From positions 1-49,691 of the forward strand of contig CAMZIK010000007.1 in the NCBI GenBank assembly GCA_947307175.1: 49,691 nt of DNA, written 5' to 3'. Below, one piece after another: positions 24,601 to 33,219 of the stretch; positions within the stretch are counted from its first letter, which is position 1, and every line of letters begins with the position of its first letter. Under the pieces are notes generated by a model. That model had not been told where the DNA came from. It did no database searches and worked only from the letters and a program-made list of their open reading frames with translations. The position numbers were made by a program, and so were the translations under genes. The DNA comes from an uncultured Clostridia bacterium. GTDB taxonomy: Bacteria > Bacillota > Clostridia > Oscillospirales > Ruminococcaceae.

Positions 24601-27365
24601 GTATCACTGTTGATCTTTTCAAGAGCTTTACAATCAAAGAATGCATTATCCTGGATAGTTGTAAGTGTTGAAGGCAGTTTGATCTGCTTGAGAGCACTAT
24701 CCTGTGAGAAAAGGCCCTTTGAGATCGTTGTAAGGTTAGAGCCTGAAAAATCAACTGTTTCAAGGTTCAGACAATTTGAGAATGCGCCTTCACCGACCTC
24801 ATTGTATTGATTTTTATTTGCCGGCTTTACAAGTGTAAAGTTTGTAAGTGCAGTTCCTTCAAATACATATGTGCCGACCTTATGAACGCTGTCAGGCAAA
24901 GTATTTACATTTGATTTTTTATTATCTGCAACTATTCCAAGCATCTGACAGCCGTTGAACGCTCTGTCATCAATGATGCCAAGAACTCCGTCTTTCGGCA
25001 GATACAGCGCCATAAGCTGTGTACAGCTTGCAAATGCCTGTTTGCCGATAGAAACTATATCCTTTGCATCTGAAAGATCAGCTTCGGTGAGTGACTTACA
25101 GTTCTGGAATGTATTGTCCTTTATATCCTGCAGCTGAACAAGGGCGCTTTTTCCCTTAGGAGTAACAGGCAGGACTTCGAGTCTTTCGCAGTCCTTGAAA
25201 GCGCTCTGACCTATCTGTGTGATAGTTGGATTAAAGGTGGTCTTTGTAAGATTGGTGCAGCCGCTGAAAGCATCATCACCGATGGAGGTTACTTTTCCTT
25301 CAAACTTTGCTGTCTTGAGCTTTGAGCAGTTCTTGAAAACGCCTTTTTCGATAACGATCACTTTGCTCGGGAATCTCATTTCCTGAGCAGTTGTTCCGTC
25401 AACCGTCGAGCCTTCAAGTGATGTACAGCCTGCAAATGCTTCTTCTTCCATAATAGAGAACTCGCTCTTTGAGCCTCCGAGTATGTTCAGATACTTGAGA
25501 GCTGTACACTTGGTAAATGCCTGATATCCGACAAATCCGCAGGTCTGCGGGAACTGTATGGCACCCTTGATAGCCTTTTTATCGCTCGGAGTAACTTTAT
25601 AAAGAGAAGAACAGTTAGAGAAAGCATAGTCATCTATCTTGAGCATTTTCTTTGAATAAGTCACATCAAGCAGCGATTCACAGTTTCTGAATACGCCCAC
25701 TCTGATATAATCAACTGCATCAGGGATAGTCAAATCAGGAAGGTCGGAGCAATATTCAAATGCATAATCACCGATATCGGTAATTTTCGGCATTTCAACT
25801 TCTGTGATACCGGTATCCTTTCCGAAGCAGCCTATCGGGATATATCTGACACGGTTAGGCATAATGATCTGGTTCGGTTTAAGCTCGTCTTCCTTGCTTT
25901 CCTGAGCAATAGAGATAGCCGGGCACTGGTTAAATGTACGTCCGCTTTCCTTGAGGCCATATTTATCGACTCTTATGTATTTAGGTTTGCCTTCCCACTC
26001 ATTCTGATCGTCAGGAAGATCGGAATAGTTTACCATACCTTCGTCTTTCCATGTCAGGTTTTCGTCATCGATCGATATAGTTTTTTCAGGATCTTCAGGG
26101 TCAGCTTTTTCGCCCTTCCACTTAGGATTGATCTTGACACTGAAAGCGATGAGATTATTAGGAACGATGAGCTTTGAGAGCTTTGTACACTCTGAAAATG
26201 CATAGTCGCCTATTGCCGTTACTTTATCAGGCAATGTCATTTCGTTAATAGACGAACACTTGTTGAAAGCATTACCACAGATCATTTCACATATGCTTCC
26301 CTCTGCAAAAGAAACACTTTTAAGTGAAGTACAGCCTGAGAACATTCCTTCATTTACATATGACATTGTTTTAGGGATCGTGAAATACTGAAGCGAAGTA
26401 CAGCCTGAAAAACAAGTCTTTCCTGCACGGTAGAGCTTGCTGTTTGCCGGGAGAGTATTTTCGGTGCTGCCTACATTCACTTTAATGAGTTTAGTACAAC
26501 CTGAAAATGCACTATCACCGAGATAACGCAGTTTTGAACCCTTTGCAAATTTTACAGTTTTTAATGCAGTGTCTCCGGAAAATGCCGATGTACCTATATA
26601 CTCAACATTTGCCGGTATACTTATATCGAGAAGATTAGTACAGCTGCTGAATGCATTGCTTCCTATTTTTTTCAGAGAATCTGACAGATTTGCTCCTGCA
26701 AGTGTTGTACAGCCGGTGAAAACGCCGTCTCCGATCTCTTTTATATTTGTAAGTTCTGCAGTGTTATTTTCTTTACTGCCGGCAAAGTTTATACATCCGC
26801 TGAATGTTCCTGATGACAGTTTATTGATATGCTTGTTAAACTCGATCGACATAAGGTTCTTACATCCGGAGAACAGAGGACCCAGAGATGTAAAGAAATC
26901 GTCATCGTCTATAAATTTCACGTGGGCGATGTTTTCATTTGCTGTAAGATATTTGACCTTTGGGTTACTAGAATCTTTCGGGCTTTGTGTCAGCTCGAAA
27001 TACTCACATTCGTTGATATTATGTTTACCCTCGGTAACTTCTTCGATGTCATCGGCAATAGCCTGTTTTAATCCTCTGGTATCTATTGTTATGTCGTTTT
27101 CTGCTTCATTACTTGTAAAGAAATTACCCGTAAGTATGACAGAAAGAAACGGTACCCCGTCTGCGTCTTCCTTCGCACTGTATTTTGCGATCATACCCTT
27201 GTATTTGACAGGTTCATCTGATCTTGAACTGAAACCTTCAAAATCGCCCTCTTTAGCACTTGCTGCTATGGTGAAATCAGGCATCACGCTCGCAAACTCT
27301 GCCATTGGCAGCGATGATCCGACCATAAGTATCGCCAGAACTGCTGCTACGATCCGTTTTTTCAT
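21618..27365 (-). CDS. Giant BspA-type LRR surface protein with stalk and three CWB2 modules
   Basis: The secreted protein (1915 aa) has, in order: a signal peptide (about 1-37, MKKRIVAAVLAILMVGSS...); a long array of BspA/LRR_5 repeats (about 130-1110; recurrent AFSGCTxL and xIxxxAF patterns); a bacterial Ig-like domain (about 1120-1205); five tandem beta repeats of about 76 aa starting FxYDGxxKxP (about 1215-1600); and three cell-wall-binding (CWB2) modules (about 1602-1915, each with an RxAGxxRYxT start). CWB2 triplets hold proteins non-covalently to wall polymers. The LRRs likely bind host or substrate surfaces, and the five repeats likely act as a spacer. It is a paralogue of the next gene, which lacks the spacer. 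Confidence 0.92.
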   Translation of the reverse strand: MKKRIVAAVLAILMVGSSLPMAEFASVMPDFTIAASAKEGDFEGFSSRSDEPVKYKGMIAKYSAKEDADGVPFLSVILTGNFFTSNEAENDITIDTRGLKQAIADDIEEVTEGKHNINECEYFELTQSPKDSSNPKVKYLTANENIAHVKFIDDDDFFTSLGPLFSGCKNLMSIEFNKHINKLSSGTFSGCINFAGSKENNTAELTNIKEIGDGVFTGCTTLAGANLSDSLKKIGSNAFSSCTNLLDISIPANVEYIGTSAFSGDTALKTVKFAKGSKLRYLGDSAFSGCTKLIKVNVGSTENTLPANSKLYRAGKTCFSGCTSLQYFTIPKTMSYVNEGMFSGCTSLKSVSFAEGSICEMICGNAFNKCSSINEMTLPDKVTAIGDYAFSECTKLSKLIVPNNLIAFSVKINPKWKGEKADPEDPEKTISIDDENLTWKDEGMVNYSDLPDDQNEWEGKPKYIRVDKYGLKESGRTFNQCPAISIAQESKEDELKPNQIIMPNRVRYIPIGCFGKDTGITEVEMPKITDIGDYAFEYCSDLPDLTIPDAVDYIRVGVFRNCESLLDVTYSKKMLKIDDYAFSNCSSLYKVTPSDKKAIKGAIQFPQTCGFVGYQAFTKCTALKYLNILGGSKSEFSIMEEEAFAGCTSLEGSTVDGTTAQEMRFPSKVIVIEKGVFKNCSKLKTAKFEGKVTSIGDDAFSGCTNLTKTTFNPTITQIGQSAFKDCERLEVLPVTPKGKSALVQLQDIKDNTFQNCKSLTEADLSDAKDIVSIGKQAFASCTQLMALYLPKDGVLGIIDDRAFNGCQMLGIVADNKKSNVNTLPDSVHKVGTYVFEGTALTNFTLVKPANKNQYNEVGEGAFSNCLNLETVDFSGSNLTTISKGLFSQDSALKQIKLPSTLTTIQDNAFFDCKALEKINSDTKGVSQLPSKLKTIGSNAFSNNLNISKVVIPAKTDIISTNAWNITASITDQEIAQGKVNPLKQFVVNSNNDNFVAVDGVLYSKKGTRQLLIYPIMKKTKDFKVPDFVELISKNSIASNRYIQSIEMTNKVSKIEDKAISKCKSLRAIYFGTNSTVVFDGSAVEAFSSNPKLVFYGTSGSTAEKYATSHSSTIEFIDNKKAANTITIKQGAKLRVLRTQSSLTLEAVVLDKNAKPTNDVLTWESSNLDVLTVDNNGHVSLKGDGVAIVTVRTANGLEASITIFVGVKDLERKMVQLVKTTFIYDGTEKKQKVIVTDKDEDYKLVEGKDYELSYKNNVNAGTAIVYVKGIGKYAGELAFTFTISPKSISKATVTVDPKSEVYSGNPIKPLVTVKLGGKLIFEERDYTLKYTNNVNVGTADITITGKGNYEGVLVRHFKITQKPIDEAEYIELDEENFVYDGKAKKPQVTISNDGKTNLKQGVDYTVKILDNVEAGEGKILITGIGKYCGMIVKPFYIMPESLEDEDRIKASIIKEDFTYNGKAKKPKVKVTYTVNSKTKYTLVEGKDYTLSYENNVEVGENATVIITGKGNYTDELELTFEIKPKNILNTKIILDQESFDYDGTIKEPGVKVYDGKTLLKQDEDYELTFENNIEPGTAYAVITGIGKYVNTKKVAYTIESNEAKVKRIAGANRYETAAKISTEMYDTANTVILVTGLDYHDALVAVPLAKAYNAPLLLGTERHITDQTEAELKRLKTKNVIVVSTNGAIGSKAKAELKALKLNTTYIEGKNCFDTASKVAKALQTKTKKAPDTIFFATDSAYADALSVSPIAAIKGAPIIYLNNKSIDSATAAYLKSVKGKVKNAYIIGGDGVISNAMMKKVATSLGLTVNKTVQRVAGQTRYQTCVAVNNKFKSVLTSKTVCVATGMDFPDALAGGVYAASNNAPLFLINHKLKTPSLLDEQTAYLKNKKANQITIFGGEGVVQPGYADIIKKLR

Positions 27366-27439
27366 TAGTTTTTGCTCCTCCTTGTTTTTTTATTTTCGAT
27401 CAATAAATATCAGCTTGAAAGCCTATTTATACAAAGTAT

Positions 27440-27468
27440 ATTATATCACACTTCTTTAATAATTTCAA
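27440..27468 (-). promoter_or_regulatory. SigA promoter of giant surface-protein gene 1
   Basis: Minus strand: TTGAAA (27463-27468), 17-base spacer, TATAAT (27440-27445) preceded by TGTGA. The leader is about 70 bases, ending in AAGGAGGAG before the ATG. Confidence 0.8.
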
Positions 27469-27527
27469 CAGGTTTAAGCAAAAACAGGGCTGTTATTTTG
27501 CACAAAATGCGCCTCAGAGATTTGATA

Positions 27528-27561
27528 CAAAAAAGATCCGCAGGAATAGACCTGCGGATCT
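27528..27561 (-). terminator. Intrinsic terminator of giant surface-protein gene 2
   Basis: The perfect 11-bp stem AGATCCGCAGG / CCTGCGGATCT with a 6-base loop is followed by a T run on the minus strand. It lies 18 bases past the stop at 27580 and upstream of the promoter of surface-protein gene 1, so the two genes are transcribed separately. Confidence 0.88.
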
Positions 27562-27579
27562 GCCAATGCGGTTTATTAA

Positions 27580-30500
27580 TTATCTGGAAGTGTTTCTGAC
27601 CTGTTCTGCTGCTGCATCTGAAAGCACACCTGTTCCACCGAATACGAAGAATCTCTTTGCCTTCTTGTCCTTCAGATAATCTGTCTGGAAATCAAGGAGC
27701 TTAGGAGTCTTGAATCCTGTGTTTACAAGGAACAGTGCAGACTTGGTGGAAGCTGCGAATACTCCGCCTGCGAGTGCATCAGGGAAATCCTGACCTGTTG
27801 CAAGACCGAGGCTCGGACCTGTGAGAACATTAGCGAACTGGTTGTTTACTGCTACGCAGGTCTCGTATCTTGTCTGTCCTGCAAGTCTTGAGATCGTAGC
27901 ACCGTACTTCAGACCGATAGTGCTTGCTACGGTCTTCATCATATTGTTGGAGATAACTCCGTCACCGCCGATGACATAAGCTTTCTTTACCTTGCCCTTA
28001 ATGCTTGCAAGATAATTCTTTGTTGCTGCATCGAGGCTGCCGTCCTTCTTCAGATAGATGATAGGTGAACCGAGAACAGCTGCAACAGGTGAAACGGAAA
28101 GTGCATCTGCGAATGCTCCGTTGGTTGCGAAGAAGATAGTTTCCGGAGCTTTCTTTGTCTTAGCCTGCAGAGCCTTTGCTACCTTAGCTGCGGTATCAAA
28201 GCAGGTCTTACCCTCGATGAGAGTCTTCTTATATCCGCTGAGAGCAGTCTTGACCTTGTCATTGAGAGCGCCGTTTGTGCTTACGATTATTACATTCTTG
28301 GTCTTGAGGCGTTTAAGCTCTTTGAGCATTGGCTCCATAGCCTTGCTGTTATTTGCTGCAAGCAGCAGAGGAGCGTTATATGCTGTTGCGAGAGGAACAG
28401 CGACCATTGCATCGTGGAAATCGAGTCCTGTTGCGATAACAACTGTATCAGCCTGCTTATACATCTTTGTTGAGATGTCTGCTGCTGTCTGGTATCGGTT
28501 GTCACCGGCAAGACGCTCAATTTCATCACCGATATTTACGGTAACGGTCTTGGTGAGTCCGTTTGCGGTCGTTGCAGTGATCTTAACAATACCTGTTTTT
28601 CTTGGTGAAACATAGCCGTCATTGTCAACACTTGCAATTTCAGGATCGCTCGATGTCCATGTAATAACATCATTTGTAGGAACACCTGTCTTTGTTGTGA
28701 GGACTGCTTCGAGCTGGAATCTTCCTGTATAGGTGCTGATGCAGATGTAATCGCCCTGCTTAATAGAAAGCTTTGCTGCCATCATGTCGTTATCAACAAA
28801 TGTGATGTACGAACTGTGCTGATTAGCATAATACTCTGCCGTAGATCCTCTTGCTGCATAGAACACGATCTTTTTGCTGGATGAGAAGTTTGAAAATGCA
28901 TTAGGATCAAAATAAACGTTTGTATTTTTCTTGAAATCAACAGCTTTAAGGCTTTCCATATTATTGAAAGCGTTCTTCTCGATCTTCTGAACGTTTGGAC
29001 CGATAGTAACATATTCAAGCTTGTTGTTAGATCCCATTGCAGCTTCTTTAAGTACTGTAACGGTATCAGGAACTGTGAACTTCTTTCCATCCTTCATTCT
29101 TGGATAGCGCAGCATATCTGTTACTTTCTTATTGTAAAGTACGCCGTTGATGCTCTTATAGTTCTGGTTTTTGCTGTTTACGGAGAATTCCTTCAAAGGA
29201 TTATACTTACCTGAAGAAATATCTTCCGGTTTAAGGGTCAGCGAAGAATTGAATGCGCTCATATCGATATTATCGGTTGCTGCAGGGATTATTATCTTGG
29301 AGATATTATGTGTGTTTCTGAATACGTAAGCGCTGATAGTCTTGAGCTTTGTAGGCAGGTTAGCTGTGCCCTTGGTCGTGCTGTTGATAGTGCTGAGAGC
29401 TGTACACTCGTCAAACGCGCTCTCTGCAAAGGTCTGCATAGCATTCGGGAGTTTAACGGATTTAAGTGCAGTATCCTGAGCGAAGACTCCCTTTGAAAGT
29501 GTTGAAAGGTTAGAATCGGAGAAGTCAACATTTGTGAGCTGCTCGCACCTGGTGAATGCGTTTTCACCGATAGTGTTATATGCATTCTTATCGTTAGGCT
29601 TATGAAGTGTGATGTCCTTGAGACCGGTGCTTGCAAAAGCAGAGTCGCCGATAGAAACTATACTCTTAGGGAATTCTGTCTTCTTAGCTGATGAATTAGT
29701 GTTTATAGTCGTAAGTGAGGTGCAGTTCTGGAAAGCATAATTTCCGATGGATGTTAACTTACCGTTTGCAGGAAGTATAAACTTGGTGAGGTTCTTACAG
29801 TCATAGAAAGCGCTTCTTTCGATAGAGGTAAACTTCTTTGCTGCAGATACATCAACATTTTTAAGAGAAGTACAGCCCGAGAATGTTTCCTCATCGATCC
29901 TTTCGAGCTGAGTAAGTGCGCTTGCACCTGTTGTGGTAACAGGCAGATTTGTAAGGCTCGTACAATTCTTGAATCCACTCTTGCCTATCTGAGTTATAGT
30001 CGGGTTCATGGTTACCTTTTTAAGCGATGTGCAATCCTGGAATACATAGTCTCCAAGTGAAGTAACTTTACCTTCAAACTGGATAGTTTTAAGGCTTGTA
30101 CACTTTTCAAATGCTTTCTGCTGGATAACGGTAACAAGTCTTGGGAATTTCAGTTCCTGGCTCGATGTACCGTCGGTAGTTGAACCTTCGAGTGAAGAAC
30201 AGCCTGAGAATACGCTTTCACCCACGGTAGCGAACTGGCTTGAAGCACCGCCGATGATATTTATGTACTTGATGCTTGAGCAGTTCTGGAAAGCTTCCTT
30301 CTGTGCAGCACCGCAGGTCTTAGGGATCTGGACTGTGTTCTTCATTACCTTAGCATCGCTTGGTGTTGCTGTCTGAAGTGAAGTACAGTTCTTGAATGCC
30401 TGCTGTTCAAACTCCTGGAGTTTCTTTGAGTAAACAACTGTCTTGAGTGAAGTACAACCGTTGAAGGTAGCTTCTCTGATAGTTGTTACTGCATCAGGTA

Positions 30501-31890
30501 TAGTGATCTTCGGCAGGGATCTGCAGTTCTGGAAAGCTGCTCCTGCAATAGTTTTGATATTAGGCATTACAACGTCTGTGATACCTGTACATCCCGAGAA
30601 GCAGTTCGCAGTGATATGAGTTACCTTGTTTGGAATGATTATCTGATTTGGTTTAAGAGTCTTTGCCTTGCTCTTTGGTGCCATTGAAAGAACAGGACAG
30701 TTCTCAAATGTCGCTGTATTTGAATAAGCCGGGTTGAATGCTTTGAGTTCATCAGGCAGGATAAGCCTTGAAAGCTTCGTGCATGTGCTGAATGCAGCAG
30801 GATCGATAGTTCTTACGCTGTCCGGCAGTTCCATTGTTTCGATAGCGGTACATTTCTGGAATGCCTGCATTCCGATATTTACGCACTGGCTGTCAGCTGC
30901 GAATTTGACTGTTTTAAGTGAAGTACAGCCATTGAACATGTTTTCTGACACTTCTTCCAAAGCGAAAGGAATGGTAAATTTCTGAAGTGAAGTACATCCT
31001 TTGAACAGATCCTTGCCAACTGTTACAAGTCTTGAAGGAAGAGTGTTCTCGGTATTTCCCACATATACTTTCTTCAGTGAAGTACATCCGCTGAACACAC
31101 CTTCTTCGAGCGTTTCAAGCTTTGAACCGGATTCAAATTTAACATTGTCAAGAGCGGTATCATTGCTGAATACACTTTTGCCGATATACTCAACAGACTT
31201 AGGGATAGTGATATTAGTAAACTTGGTGTTGCTTGAGAAAGCGTTCTGTCCGATGGACTTCAGTGAAGATGAGAGCTTTGCGCTTGCAAGGGTCTTACAG
31301 TTGTTGAAAGCACTGTCACCGATCTCAACAATGTTCTGCAGATTTGCAGTATTGTTGCTGGTACTTCCTACGAAGTTCGTACATCCGCTGAAAGCATAAC
31401 CGCCGATATACTTTATGCTCTTACCCAGATCAACAGTCTGAAGATTGGTATGTCCCTGGAACATATTATCTCCGATCTTGGTAATGAAGTTATCAGTAAA
31501 TTTTACGCTTGAAAGCAGAGAGTGATAGAAAGTATTTCCCATTTTGTATGCAAAGTTATAGTCAAGCTCTACATAATCCATACCCTCAGATGTGACGCCA
31601 TGCTTCAGCAGTGCTGTTCTGATAGGAGCTGTATTTACCTTGACCTCGGATTTATTCTCGAAAAATCCTGTCGGAACATCGATCCTAAGGTAACTTCTTC
31701 CTTTGCTGTCTGTGCCCTGCGAATATCCGATCTCGAATTCTTCACCGGCATCGTTCTTAACAGTAACTGCCTCTCCGTATGCAGATGCGTTGATGTCTGT
31801 TACCGGAATAAAGCTTGCGAACTCTGCCATCGGTACAGATGAAGCAACCAGCAGCAATGAGAGAACAGCTGCTACGATCCTCTTTTTCAT
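27580..31890 (-). CDS. Giant BspA-type LRR surface protein with three CWB2 modules
   Basis: The secreted protein (1436 aa) has a signal peptide (about 1-37), BspA/LRR_5 repeats (about 100-1035; recurrent FxGCTSLKxVxF and IxxxAFxxC), one bacterial Ig-like domain (about 1045-1120) and three CWB2 modules (about 1125-1436). Signal peptide, LRR order and C-terminus align closely with the adjacent 1915-aa protein, so the pair arose by tandem duplication. The five-repeat spacer is absent here. Shine-Dalgarno AAGGAGGAG; own promoter (31960-31988) and terminator. Likely an adhesin or substrate-binding wall protein. Confidence 0.92.
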   Translation of the reverse strand: MKKRIVAAVLSLLLVASSVPMAEFASFIPVTDINASAYGEAVTVKNDAGEEFEIGYSQGTDSKGRSYLRIDVPTGFFENKSEVKVNTAPIRTALLKHGVTSEGMDYVELDYNFAYKMGNTFYHSLLSSVKFTDNFITKIGDNMFQGHTNLQTVDLGKSIKYIGGYAFSGCTNFVGSTSNNTANLQNIVEIGDSAFNNCKTLASAKLSSSLKSIGQNAFSSNTKFTNITIPKSVEYIGKSVFSNDTALDNVKFESGSKLETLEEGVFSGCTSLKKVYVGNTENTLPSRLVTVGKDLFKGCTSLQKFTIPFALEEVSENMFNGCTSLKTVKFAADSQCVNIGMQAFQKCTAIETMELPDSVRTIDPAAFSTCTKLSRLILPDELKAFNPAYSNTATFENCPVLSMAPKSKAKTLKPNQIIIPNKVTHITANCFSGCTGITDVVMPNIKTIAGAAFQNCRSLPKITIPDAVTTIREATFNGCTSLKTVVYSKKLQEFEQQAFKNCTSLQTATPSDAKVMKNTVQIPKTCGAAQKEAFQNCSSIKYINIIGGASSQFATVGESVFSGCSSLEGSTTDGTSSQELKFPRLVTVIQQKAFEKCTSLKTIQFEGKVTSLGDYVFQDCTSLKKVTMNPTITQIGKSGFKNCTSLTNLPVTTTGASALTQLERIDEETFSGCTSLKNVDVSAAKKFTSIERSAFYDCKNLTKFILPANGKLTSIGNYAFQNCTSLTTINTNSSAKKTEFPKSIVSIGDSAFASTGLKDITLHKPNDKNAYNTIGENAFTRCEQLTNVDFSDSNLSTLSKGVFAQDTALKSVKLPNAMQTFAESAFDECTALSTINSTTKGTANLPTKLKTISAYVFRNTHNISKIIIPAATDNIDMSAFNSSLTLKPEDISSGKYNPLKEFSVNSKNQNYKSINGVLYNKKVTDMLRYPRMKDGKKFTVPDTVTVLKEAAMGSNNKLEYVTIGPNVQKIEKNAFNNMESLKAVDFKKNTNVYFDPNAFSNFSSSKKIVFYAARGSTAEYYANQHSSYITFVDNDMMAAKLSIKQGDYICISTYTGRFQLEAVLTTKTGVPTNDVITWTSSDPEIASVDNDGYVSPRKTGIVKITATTANGLTKTVTVNIGDEIERLAGDNRYQTAADISTKMYKQADTVVIATGLDFHDAMVAVPLATAYNAPLLLAANNSKAMEPMLKELKRLKTKNVIIVSTNGALNDKVKTALSGYKKTLIEGKTCFDTAAKVAKALQAKTKKAPETIFFATNGAFADALSVSPVAAVLGSPIIYLKKDGSLDAATKNYLASIKGKVKKAYVIGGDGVISNNMMKTVASTIGLKYGATISRLAGQTRYETCVAVNNQFANVLTGPSLGLATGQDFPDALAGGVFAASTKSALFLVNTGFKTPKLLDFQTDYLKDKKAKRFFVFGGTGVLSDAAAEQVRNTSR

Positions 31891-31959
31891 TATAACGATC
31901 TCCTCCTTGATCCTTTATTTTATTATGTGTTTACGGTGATCAACCCGATATACACAATT

Positions 31960-31988
31960 AGTATATCATATCAAGCTGATATTTTCAA
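31960..31988 (-). promoter_or_regulatory. SigA promoter of giant surface-protein gene 2
   Basis: Minus strand: TTGAAA (31983-31988), 17-base spacer, TATACT (31960-31965). Confidence 0.75.
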
Positions 31989-32020
31989 TAGTTTTTTAAA
32001 AAAATATTCGGATTTTTTAG

Positions 32021-32060
32021 CAAAAAAGGCACACCTGCCCTATCCGGGCAGATGTGCCTT
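32021..32060 (-). terminator. Intrinsic terminator of the Veg gene
   Basis: The 15-base arms AAGGCACACCTGCCC and GGGCAGATGTGCCTT pair with one mismatch, and a T run follows on the minus strand. It lies 12 bases past the stop at 32072. Confidence 0.88.
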
Positions 32061-32071
32061 GATGATCGTTC

Positions 32072-32323
32072 CTATTTTGCGGGATCAAGCTCGATTATCT
32101 CGATCTGACCCGTAAGGATATCGGAATATTTTACCGTATGTATCTTTTCCGTACCGCCGTGACACTCCCTTAATCTGAAAACATTCGGATAGATGTCAAG
32201 TATTTCCGCAGGGTCATTGCGGATACTGACCTTAGGGCGTGTTATCGACACATTGACGTGAACGTGCGGATCACGCTCACGCAGGGTCATCACTTTCGAT
32301 CTGATAGCTTCAAGCGGGTTCAT
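32072..32323 (-). CDS. veg: Veg family protein
   Basis: The protein (83 aa) matches the Veg family: a basic beta strand (RPKVSIR), YPNVFRLR in the middle and VKYSDILTGQIEIIEL at the C-terminus. B. subtilis Veg promotes biofilm matrix expression by affecting SinR; a role in Clostridia is not established. Shine-Dalgarno AAGGAGG lies 5 bases before the ATG. It stands alone between two terminated units. Confidence 0.82.
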   Translation of the reverse strand: MNPLEAIRSKVMTLRERDPHVHVNVSITRPKVSIRNDPAEILDIYPNVFRLRECHGGTEKIHTVKYSDILTGQIEIIELDPAK

Positions 32324-32379
32324 ATCTGCCTCCTTGTCAAAAGGTACAACACATCACGGCAAACGTATATGACCTGAAA

Positions 32380-32454
32380 CTCACAGCGCAGCTGCGCATT
32401 CCGGCTATGCCTGCCGTGCCGCCGCAGACATGAGCCGCAGACTGCGCCCGTGAG
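32380..32454. other. G+C-rich structured patch between the signalling operon and veg
   Basis: CTCACAGCGCAG (32380-32391) pairs imperfectly with CTGCGCCCGTGAG (32442-32454). Within it the run GCCGCAGAC is repeated (about 32421 and 32435). Base composition is clearly richer in G+C than the flanks. No T run follows, so it is not a standard terminator. It may shape the 3' end of the seven-gene operon ending at 32510. Confidence 0.4.
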
Positions 32455-32509
32455 AGCTTACCCGTTTATTATAGCACATTTTTCGCTTTTTTGCAAGCAT
32501 ACAGATCGG

Positions 32510-33208
32510 TCATTTCAGGTTATGCGGCTTATCCGAGCCTACGAGTGCCAGCTCCTCCATTTTTGCGTAGAGCTTATACACGGGAACTATCTTTTCCATA
32601 TCCTGCACTACACGCCCGAACAGAGCTTCATCGAAAAGCTCCTGCGGGTCGGCGCTGTCATAGCAGAGGCATATTGACTTTCTGTTGACCCAATCGAGAA
32701 TATCGGGCTTACAGTCTGGAAAGCGGTTTTTCTTGTACATCTCGCCCGCAAGATAAAACCTGTCCTGAGCCTCAAAGGCTTTCTTTGCAGACTTGAAGGT
32801 CTTATCGCCCGAAAGCGCCATTTTGCGCAGCTGCTCCATTGCAGCGGTGCTTGTTCGGTAATACCCGCAGCCGTAGCCGAAGCCTTCAAGGGAGATATAG
32901 AAATAAAATTCCGGCGTCAATTCGTAGACGCTGTTCTTTTTGCGGCGCACAGAGCACCACAGCGAGTCCCTGAATATCGCTCCGTCCTTGATATATCGTG
33001 CATCACGGTATATCCTTGAAACGCATTTGGGGTTACAGATAAGCTTGGGGTCTGTCTTTTCCATCAGAGGCGCAAGCGTTTCGAGAAGCTCTGCAAACGG
33101 CGCAAGAACGAGCTGTTCATAGTCCTTCTTGTGCGCCTTGAACCACTCTCTGTCGTTTCGCATATAGTTCTCGCTTATAAATTCAAGCGCCTTTACCGTA
33201 AATGCCAT
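32510..33208 (-). CDS. DUF2461 domain protein
   Basis: The protein (232 aa) matches the DUF2461/TIGR02453 family: an N-terminal helix with NDREWFKAHKKDY near 17-29, RIYRDARY near 65, FYFYISLEG near 102 and GYYR near 115. The family is widespread and functionally unknown. It is last in the seven-gene operon, with its start 11 bases after the preceding stop. It may be a passenger rather than part of the signalling machinery. Confidence 0.85.
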   Translation of the reverse strand: MAFTVKALEFISENYMRNDREWFKAHKKDYEQLVLAPFAELLETLAPLMEKTDPKLICNPKCVSRIYRDARYIKDGAIFRDSLWCSVRRKKNSVYELTPEFYFYISLEGFGYGCGYYRTSTAAMEQLRKMALSGDKTFKSAKKAFEAQDRFYLAGEMYKKNRFPDCKPDILDWVNRKSICLCYDSADPQELFDEALFGRVVQDMEKIVPVYKLYAKMEELALVGSDKPHNLK

Positions 33209-33219
33209 CGGCTCACCTC

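Noticed and set aside
29300..31400. Recurring short runs such as GTGAAGTACA with regular spacing (CRISPR-like).
   Set aside because: These are the codons for the conserved GCTSLK part of each leucine-rich repeat, in frame with the minus-strand gene.
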